Shown one piece after another: positions 56,404-64,000 of a stretch of DNA of 64,000 nt (its first letter is position 1; each line of letters opens with the position of its first letter). Position numbers and translations under genes: made by a program. Origin of the DNA: Ulva prolifera (lineage: Eukaryota; Chlorophyta; Ulvophyceae; Ulvales; Ulvaceae); assembly GCA_023078555.1 (NCBI GenBank), contig CM041196.1:7885985-7949984 (forward strand). Reading direction: 5' to 3'. Under the pieces are notes generated by a model. It saw nothing but the letters and a program-made list of their open reading frames with translations, had not been told where the DNA came from and made no database searches.

Positions 56404-56742
56404 ATGAATTGCAGGCGGTCCGTCGGGGCCATCCCGATGGCATATGTTACGAATGATGAGCAATCGGTGCCATATGGCACATGCATGGGTGGTGGAATGA
56501 CCATGAATCGGGAGAAGCTGCTTTTTGAGAAGCTGCATGAGGCGCTGCTTGTGATGAATGACAAGCACTGGCTTGAGGGTTGTGCTGAGTTTGCTGATAG
56601 TGCTAGTCCCGAAGCACTAGAGGTGGCATCAGACAATGATGCCATGGATATGTTTATTGACAAACTTGAGAGACTGCTGCAGGAGCTTGTGCAGTTACAA
56701 TACTGCTATGGGAATTGCATGGTGCACCACCTGTGTACATGA
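56404..56742 (+). CDS. Short acidic helical ORF of unknown function
   Basis: A 112-codon frame starts at ATG 56404 and ends in TGA at 56740-56742. The middle is acidic and helical (EKLLFEKLHEALLVMNDKHW, DMFIDKLERLLQELVQLQ). It has no recognisable domain, signal or partner gene, and sits between repeat-like DNA and a poly-C run, so it may be part of a mobile element. Confidence 0.3.
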   Translation: MNCRRSVGAIPMAYVTNDEQSVPYGTCMGGGMTMNREKLLFEKLHEALLVMNDKHWLEGCAEFADSASPEALEVASDNDAMDMFIDKLERLLQELVQLQYCYGNCMVHHLCT

Positions 56743-56777
56743 CCAGTTTGGTCAAGCCTTTGTTTTTGGTATATATA

Positions 56778-56799
56778 CCCCCCCCCCCCCCCCCCCCCC
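56778..56799 (+). repeat. Poly-C run, 22 C
   Basis: Twenty-two consecutive C following TATATA. It faces a 28-G run at 57148-57175, about 350 bp away, so the pair could fold into a long stem. Confidence 0.9.
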
Positions 56800-57041
56800 G
56801 CAAAACTCAACACATCACTGGGTTCCCCCCTTAGCTGAGGCTGAGGCACCGGGTGCAGCCCGGCGGAAAAATCATTTGTTCAGGGGGATTCCCCTTGGCC
56901 AACAAGTGGGCTGCACAACCCTGCCCCTGTCACACGTGTACATCGTACTGTGGCCATGGTGCACATTCACCGGCTCACCACTGGCCATATCTCATCATTG
57001 ATGATCAGCGACCGCGGAGTCAACGGGGCAGACTTGATTAT

Positions 57042-57740
57042 TCAGGTTTTACATGACTTCAGGTCTACCTTGTAGTCATGTCTTGCCTGAACGTTGTGGA
57101 AGTCAACAATGGTCAGCTTACCATGTGGCTTGGAGTTGGGTGGGCCTGGGGGGGGGGGGGGGGGGGGGGGGGGGGAGGGCTTGACAATCCAGACCCACTC
57201 CCGTGCTGACCCAGAAAGCATGTCCACTTCTCCCCCTACGTTGCGTCCCCCGACTTGTACAACATCCCGGCGCGTAGACAGGATGTGCTTTTTGCGCGTC
57301 ACAGGCGGCGTCGTTTGGCAGTAGTGAACATGCCACCAGCATACTACATTCGATTGAGCCTGGTGGCGCTGCGGCCAGCCATAAAAGCCACCACTGTCTG
57401 CTCTATTGTTGAGCCGCCAAGTACGGGGAGGGCAGCAAAAAGTTAGGGCTTGGAGTCCTTGCCCCGCAAGCTCAACGGGAGTTGATCGGTCCGGACGCCA
57501 GTGCGTTGTAATGGCTTGGGCTCGAGGCATGCGCATGTATGCAGATAGATTGATATGCCATGGGCTTTGTCTCCCAAGTAAAGCTGATATTGCGTCAAAC
57601 TCCCTTGGCGTGGGTATTATCGCCTTCTGATCCTTAGCAGCGCATACGGCTTGCGCACACGCATCACAAACAGGAGGGTAGTGATGCGTACATGCATCAC
57701 GATGAAGAGTGCGGCTGCAGACATGATTCTGTGGGTTCAA
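57042..57740 (-). CDS. Doubtful open frame containing a homopolymer-encoded Pro run
   Basis: A 232-codon minus frame is open but begins on TTG. Its C-terminal third (REWVWIVKPS, then a Pro run, then KPHGKLTIVDFHNVQARHDY) has some beta-rich character. The Pro run is simply the 28-G homopolymer read on the minus strand; any length change there would break the frame. It may be an element-derived ORF. I do not recognise it. Confidence 0.2.
   Translation of the reverse strand: MNPQNHVCSRTLHRDACTHHYPPVCDACAQAVCAAKDQKAIIPTPREFDAISALLGRQSPWHINLSAYMRMPRAQAITTHWRPDRSTPVELAGQGLQALTFCCPPRTWRLNNRADSGGFYGWPQRHQAQSNVVCWWHVHYCQTTPPVTRKKHILSTRRDVVQVGGRNVGGEVDMLSGSAREWVWIVKPSPPPPPPPPPGPPNSKPHGKLTIVDFHNVQARHDYKVDLKSCKT
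57148..57175 (+). repeat. Poly-G run, 28 G
   Basis: Twenty-eight consecutive G, the longest homopolymer in the window. It could form G-quadruplexes and is prone to length error. Confidence 0.9.
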
Positions 57741-58109
57741 AACGTGTATCCTTGTAGCAGCGTCACTTTGTGTAAACTGAAGTAATTATACATCTACTTA
57801 GACATACGCTTATTGGACCTTGACAACTCGGGACAAGTGTGAGCATACATCAAACGTAAAATACCTTGAACATCCCTGCAGACAACGTGTAGTGCAGTGG
57901 CTGTGGGGACATTGGCTTTGACACGCGCAGCTGTAGAACATTTTGTCTGTCCGTCGGTGAAGACCCCCCCGGTGTGATCTGAAGAGTTGAAATGGCCTAC
58001 GTATATCACTGAATGCTCATGCGTTGATGTAGGCACCGAGATCGCAGTAGTCATCTTCCGCAACAATCAAGAAGCGCTAGTTCGCAAGCGCCAAGTTCCG
58101 ATCCACGCC
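57741..58109. promoter_or_regulatory. Upstream region of RSPH10B
   Basis: The RSPH10B promoter should lie here. The same frame as exon 1 stays open back to 57987 without an earlier ATG, so an additional upstream exon cannot be excluded. I see no TATA box. Confidence 0.3.
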
Positions 58110-61100
58110 ATGCCAGCACCGGAATTTTCGCATGCCCGTGTGGCATTTGCGGAATCCGCAAAAGAGGACCAAGATAAATTTTTAACGGTGCAACAGGTGA
58201 TGGAGAGTTGTGATACACAGGCCCCTGCGCCCTCGATGGCACTTATGCCAGCTTTGTGTAAGGTGTGCATGCAAAGTCGAAACTTATCATCAGGGCTCAT
58301 GGAAATTTGATCTTACAGCGAACGCTTAGCTGTGTGGCTGTGTGGTCAGAGTGATGAATGGTGCAGGCTGCAGTGGCAAACCTAGAGCACCGTTCTGATG
58401 GAGGGGCTAGATGCTACCACGGGGTACACAGTAGCATTTTGTCTACGTCCGAAACTCTGTTCGACGGACAATTCCAGCAGGGATACGTGCACGGTAAAGC
58501 CACGGTGCAATTTGCAGATGACACCAGCTATGAGGGCAGTATGGTTGCCAATGTGATTTCAGGGCTTGGTGTGATGTCTTACAATGGCTGCCAGTACCAT
58601 GGCGAGATGAGAAATGGCTATTTCCATGGCAAAGGCACGCTGACCATTGCTTCTCAAGGATTCGGCTATCAGGGTGAGTTCCTCATCCAGGCAACAATAC
58701 AGCGACCCCACCTTCAGCTGGAATTCATCTGTCAATGGCCTGTCAGTTGAATATGTATGATTCATTGTTACGCACTAAGTTGCAGGCATGTGGTCTCACG
58801 GACTGAGGCATGGTCAGGGAACCTGGGCGGACTCAACAGGTGCAACCAAATACACGGGAGGTTGGAAGCACGACCAGAAACACGGCTGGGGCATCATGAG
58901 GTACTCTTCAGGAAGTGTCTTCGAAGGTGAATGGGCATATGACAAGAAAAAAGGCTTTGGAACGATGTACTGGGCAGCACACATGGAGAGGTACAGGGGG
59001 GAATGGGACAATGATACTTCTGATGGGATTGGGGAACACACGTACTTTGCTGGCCTGCGGCCATCTGAACATTCTCAAGCGTCTGTCATACGGTGCAACC
59101 GCTATGTGGGAATGATGCGTGCCGGTAAACGGAACGGAGAGGGGTGCATGCTGTATGGAACCGGTACGTCAGCCTGCACCACACCACCAGCGATTCACCT
59201 ACAGGCTGACCGCTGATCGCGCCACCATGTGATGTCACCTAACGGCCCCATTGCAGTGCTTCCCGACACACCAATGCAGGTGCGCGTTACGAGGGAGAGT
59301 GGAAGGATGATGCCAAACATGGGAACGGTGCATACGTGTTCGAAGACAACTCATGTTGGCTAGGGCAGTGGGAGAACGATCAGCCTGTTGAAGCCAGCAG
59401 CAAGAAGGCGTTTGCTGCATTGGGTGCATGTCCTCAAATCTACATTGATGATCTGCTCAGGAATGAACTTGACGGAAGCATGGCATGCAAAGGTATTGAA
59501 TCGTATACACTGACCCCTGCATTCCAGATGTGCATGTGCTGCATGTGCTGCATGGGCCAGAAGTGCCCATGCCGATCCTGTATCGACTACTCTTCCAAGC
59601 ATGTCAACAAAAGGCAAGCTGCAGTAGCTTCTGCCACATCAGCATGATGTCCGGTGACAATCTCTCGGGATTGCACTAAGAAGATTTCTGTACGGAACGT
59701 TTCAGGCATTCATACTCACAGAAATTCACCCAACACACGTCCACTCACCAATTTAGATACCCATAGGTCAGCTCATTTACTGAAAGGTTGGCCAAGTGCT
59801 CATCCATACTGCTGTCAGCCGGCTTCACGGATTTGAGGCTGGCGCATGTTCTGGAGGCTACCAGGACTTCCCGTGTCGAGCAGTCCAGCACGGCACTAAG
59901 GTTAACAGCAAACTGGCACTGCCCTGAATGTGCATCCACATGTTCACTGGTGCACAGGTGTTGATGCTGCTTTGATGGTAAACAACTCAGAGCTGCGTGC
60001 TCTTTACACCCTCTACACCCGCTTGGACATATCCTGGCTGCACCCCTCACCTTACCACACAGTGGTTGAGAAGCGTAGCAGCTTCGCCCTGCTATCTGTT
60101 CAGCTGTGGCGCCTTTTGCTTGATGGCTGCGTCCTGGATCCTCATGCAACTCTGGCAGATGCCGACAGCATGGCGCAGCGCTGCTGCATGCCTCCGCCTG
60201 AGGTGGCTAGCCGTCGCCAACACGTTCTGGCATCTCCTAACTATTCTGGGGTGTGGAATGTGCCAGTTCCACAACACTCTCCGTACCGGGTGCGCCAACG
60301 CCTGCCCGCCATGGAAAATGATTTGTGTTACACATTGTTTGCCTGAGGTTATTCTCTGCAGCACGCCATCAAACAGCGTGGAATCAACCTGCAGGAGATT
60401 CTCTATCCGGAATTTTGCAGCATTCTAGTGCGCTTTGCAGCTGCTAGGTACAGCATGCTACAAGGACTTGCCAATAGAGTGAAACGTCTCATTGTGGGAA
60501 TGTTGCTTCCTCTGCTGGAAGGACACAAAGAAACACCGATGCACATGCTCGAGGCAGATACAGCATTCTCTCAGTACCTCCAGCTCATTGACCCTGTGAT
60601 GAAGATCATCTTTGCAGCTTCCTTTCAGATGATCGTGGTGTGTCAATTCTCACACCATGCCCAGATCTGGCGCGCCTTCAAAGGCACTGACATGTTCACT
60701 TGTCCAGCCTGCGCAAGTCACTCCCAGACGTGCTACAGGAGGCAGGCAAAGATCACTCTGCGGCCGTCAACACCCAGACTATGAGTGCTGACAGCAGATG
60801 TCTAGATCTGATGACTGTTAACTGTGGCCTCCTGGTGGTATCCGGCTCAAGCTCTCAAAGGATAGACATGTCGATGTCATCAGTCGTTGCGTCACACTGT
60901 CTGGACATGACACCACGTGATCCAAGCCACTGTTGTACTATGTCCGTTCGCCAGCTGCTGTACTTGCTACAACACTGTGGCATAGTGGGCAAGCCGGTGC
61001 CTGGTCGGTCCATAACACATGCTGCTGCAGTCAAGGCGGTCCAGCGGGCTTGCTATCCCTCCCGCGACGTACACGCCTTGGTATGCTTTTGATGTACTCA

Positions 61101-62204
61101 AACGTGCACAGATGATGCCATGACGTCCAGAACACTCTCCTTTGTGATTGGTTCGCGATGTCATGTATATCTTCATTAAGCCCTTGGCTTGCTTTCTGCG
61201 AGACTTTCGCTACAAGAAGTACGTGGAGCTCATCATGTATGTGATGCTACATCCTCAACATCCCTTCTGACATTATTACGATGCATGTAGACAATGATGT
61301 CAGACGAAAGCAGTAGCCAGCAGCCGGCAGTATCGGCCAGCATGTCAGACATTCTATTCTGTGGCGCCCGCCTTTCATACCTGGAATTTGTTTTGAGCTG
61401 TCTGTCAATCTCCCAGGATGTGGTCAGCAAAGAAGGCAGTCAGCTGAGCAAGGTGTGTCATGCTGCATGCGGGCGTTCTTGCATGGCCACCAATGCTTGG
61501 CCGGCATCAGCTGGTAATCATGCCAAGGTGCCAGATTGGTGACTGGTCACAAATCTGAATGGAAGGTGGCAGATGGACTGGCGTGAATATTGGCTGACCT
61601 TTCCTCTTAACTAATTGCTGCTGATAGTCAGGCCATTCACAAACTTCCCATGTTTCAGGGGTGATGTGGCCATGCACCGTTGCATTTTGTGCTTTTCCCT
61701 CACCCTGTTCCCATCATTGGTGAGAGCAAGGCTGGAATCAAGCACCTCAGCCACATGAGGTGCTGTGTGGGTAGCATTTCGCTGACAGTAACCTGTACAT
61801 CGGATGTCAAGGGTGGCGGGAAGTGGTCACAGCCGTGCTTGATTCACTCATGCATATGCACACGTCCGCGAGACTGTCCTGGATGCTGTTGGTTCCAGCG
61901 CTGTTCGTTTGTGCAGTTCCGTGCGTTCATGGACGGGCCCCAGGGCATGCTAGCAGAAGCCTTGCGCCTGCTACGCCTCACACTGCCACCTGAATTGGCG
62001 GAAGCATTCTCTTACTTTTCCCAGGCGGGGACTCCTAAAAGCCATGGTGGGCGCGCGTCCGCAAGCAGACGCTCCCGGAAATCTATGGCCGTTGGCAGCG
62101 CTATCTCGCCTCGAACTTCTGCTTCAGTGCTTGGAGATGGAGACAAGGACACTGACGAGGGCACAGACGATGAAGCTGCATGCGGAGCGGCATCGAACGC
62201 ATAA
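58110..62204 (+). CDS. RSPH10B: RSPH10B, radial spoke head 10 homologue (MORN-repeat axonemal protein)
   Basis: Nine exons close in phase: 58110-58196, 58367-58673, 58786-59163, 59280-59492, 59958-60202, 60362-60639, 60708-61080, 61291-61452 and 61917-62204 (TAA), 776 residues. Ten MORN repeats come first, for example YEGEWKDDAKHGNG, YTGGWKHDQKHGWG and FEGEWAYDKKKGFG. The RSPH10B-specific C-terminal region follows: NNSELRALYTLYTRLDI, VQLWRLLLDGCVLDPHATLA, YPEFCSILVRFAAARY, SVRQLLYLLQHCGIVG and ARLSYLEFVLSCLSIS. The tail is Ser/Arg then Asp/Glu-rich. In other flagellates this protein belongs to radial spoke heads, which relay signals from the central pair to dyneins. Human RSPH10B is longer, about 870 residues, with a C-terminal coil absent here. 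The ATG start may be preceded by another exon. Confidence 0.93.
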
Positions 62205-62299
62205 ACCGGTGTCGATCCTTTCTGGCGCGTCAGGGGCTACAGTATGCTAGCAAGCTTTCTGAATAGTACCAATGGGTTGAAGCTTCCATTGCCAGGGTG

Positions 62300-62985
62300 A
62301 TCACCAAGTAAAGCTGCGGGACTGGGGATTTGATTGGACAATACTTTGACTTGGCTGGCGCGCACCCAGCAGGGTTCGCCATGAGTGGCAGACCAAACGG
62401 TTATGGCAGGAAAGGTTCCAGACACACCGGCAGAATGTGTTACAAGGCCAGAGCTGGAAAGGCATGTAGCACCATAGGATCCGCGTGCACCACAAGAACA
62501 TGAACACCGCACACGCAAGCGTGCGCTGCACATCAACACAGAACATCCCCAAGACACCACAGCCTAGCAACAACACCAGCTTATACCGGAACGTCCACAA
62601 CCTCACTCCGGCGCGCACGCGCCCGGGACATTTTCAGAGAACCCCTCCACATGTGCGGCCTGGATGGCGAAACACCAATATACGACACTTGCCCAGCCAC
62701 CACTGGACACAACAAGGTCAGGGGGCCCAGCCTCCACAACCAGACCTGCCACAATGCACAGCTGCCCCTGAGCGGCACGCGACACACTGCTGCCACCTCC
62801 GCGTAGCATGCCCAACCCACCGCCAACACCGTGGCACACCAGGGCCATGCCACCGGCAGGGTGTCCTTGTGACAGGCGCAGCAGGCGCTCGCAGCGCCGC
62901 CCACAGGGCATGGCCATATATAGGCCCCTGTATAGGATCAGGCAGCGGAGGTGGCTTATGGCGGGCAGGGCCGGGCGGCCCACTT
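62300..62985 (-). mobile_element. Element remnant related to the 42-kb copy
   Basis: The minus frame carries CTRILWCYMPFQLW, parallel to CTWILWCYMPPRLL at 42.09 kb. The plus strand at 62463-62530 matches 42072-42140 in short blocks, and ACAATGCA...GAGCGGC... near 62750 matches 42392. The frame runs through 62618-62301 and 62983-62581 in shifting phase. I infer a decayed insertion just beyond the RSPH10B stop. Confidence 0.5.
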
Positions 62986-64000
62986 AGGCCAGATGAGAGT
63001 TTGTGTGCTTTCTGAAGAGCAGTACGTCACAGGCAATAGGCCTGGTGTGTGGAAGGATGTGAGCACCGTGTCACCTTTGTTTTTGTAACACAGCGTGACA
63101 TGTTTTCTAGACAGCTGTAGCTACACCAAATGCGCAGGCGATAGCAGCGCAACCAAGGCAGACCAGCCACCGGCCTGGGCTCTGGTTGTTGGTATGTGTG
63201 TTTGTGATCCCCCTCGGAGTGCTGAGGCCGATGCTCGTAGGGGCGGGTGCGATGCCGGATGCATCGATGTGGCTGTTGTTTCATCAGCATGGCGCATTTT
63301 TGTGTCTGTTGTGCTGCCGACAGGATGCGGCGCTCGGTCCATTCTTGGCGTTGTGCGTATACTATAGCTCAGGATGCTGTGGCTGCTGGGTTCCAAGTTG
63401 GAACTTCCAACTCTGAACATCCGAGTCCCTGACTTCTAGCGGGAGCGATGCGCGAGTGTTCCTGCGGCCGCGAGGGCGGCACTGTAGCGCTGCTTCGAAC
63501 GATCTTCGAACGAGCGCCTAGTTCGTCGTGTGATAGACCGACAGTTCACCGACAGTCTGTGACGCCTGCAGACGTGTACGGCGGTCATTTTTAGGTACAC
63601 CTCCCCGAGGTCACGCAACCCCACGTGGGTGGGCGTGTCACGTGTATCTGACGACCGCGTGTAGGTGGATGTGACGTCTGCCACAAGCAGTCACCACCAG
63701 AATGTGCAAATGCCCAGCATTGCAACGTGAAAACGAACGATTGCTGTCTGCTGTTCTACTACAAGAGGCTTGAAGGGGATATCAAAAGAGGCAGCGCTGC
63801 GATGCGTGCATGCCTGCGATGTTGGCCAGCGCGGGCTGCAAAAGAAAGTGCCTTTCGCCAGAAGCTTGTCTCTGCAAGCTGCCCTGACTGGTTTACAGCT
63901 AAGCAGCAAATCAACCTCTGATTCAATGTTTTCGCGTAGTGTGGGCGTGCTTGCTTGCCAGCACTGTCTTGTCTTCGGATGTTGGCAGTAAACCACTGCT
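62986..64000. other. No supported gene; window end
   Basis: Overlapping frames at 63095-63432 (plus) and 63420-63121 (minus) show no motif. At 63691-63996 a minus frame and at 63727-63921 a plus ATG frame (MKTNDCCLLFYYKRLEGDIK) overlap. Either may belong to a gene that continues past the window, but I cannot choose. Confidence 0.3.

Noticed and set aside
57042..57740. 232-codon frame as a confident gene
   Set aside because: No ATG start, and part of the frame is a 28-G homopolymer read as polyproline.

Overview
This is nuclear DNA from a eukaryote with a chloroplast and, judging by its genes, a motile flagellum. A flagellate green alga (chlorophyte or prasinophyte grade) fits best; I cannot name a genus. 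Genes are cut by many short GT-AG introns, with donors such as GTGCGC, GTATGT and GTGTGC and acceptors mostly TGCAG. TAA, TAG and TGA all end identified genes, so the genetic code is standard. Plastid markers are CGL160 (ATP-synthase assembly) and a probable thylakoid membrane protein. Flagellar markers are SPEF1 and RSPH10B. ZIP4/SPO22-like and SMC6 genes point to meiosis and recombination repair. I saw no operons, rRNA, tRNA or CRISPR.

Layout. 0-4.1 kb: sparse, with the 3' end of one gene and exon-like scraps. 4.2-10.3 kb, minus strand: a DUF1640/MCUR1-like mitochondrial protein, a cyclin and SPEF1. 10.9-16.5 kb, plus: CGL160 and 3-hydroxyisobutyryl-CoA hydrolase. 16.8-18.2 kb, minus: RppH/Ap4A-type Nudix hydrolase. 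19.6-21.2 kb, plus: Acl4-like TPR chaperone. 21.4-22.4 kb, minus: thylakoid protein. 23.0-23.9 kb, plus: leucine-rich-repeat protein. 24.7-26.3 kb, minus: U2AF small subunit. 27-31.5 kb: GC-rich, decayed mobile elements and simple repeats. 32.5-36.5 kb, minus: large helical ZIP4/SPO22-like gene. 37.2-39.2 kb, minus: unidentified protein with NPF motifs. 41-43.3 kb: more element remnants. 45.9-52.3 kb, plus: 16-exon SMC6. 52.8-57.7 kb: weak small genes and repeats. 58.1-62.2 kb, plus: nine-exon RSPH10B. 62.3-63 kb: another element copy.

For eight genes (DUF1640, SPEF1, CGL160, HIBCH, Nudix, U2AF1, SMC6, RSPH10B) I followed the reading phase across every splice junction and the frame closed; the exon coordinates given come from that hand analysis. 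The Acl4, thylakoid and LRR genes close internally but lack one end. The cyclin and the 3' half of ZIP4 have junctions that did not close. The genes do not form one pathway. The shared themes are organelle function, cilium structure and chromosome maintenance.

The most notable non-genic signals are a perfect 34-bp spacerless palindrome in a CGL160 intron, a dispersed element family whose reading frames stay similar between copies 14-35 kb apart, and a 20-bp motif present three times, twice as a hairpin. I found no clear evidence of a wholly new biological system.
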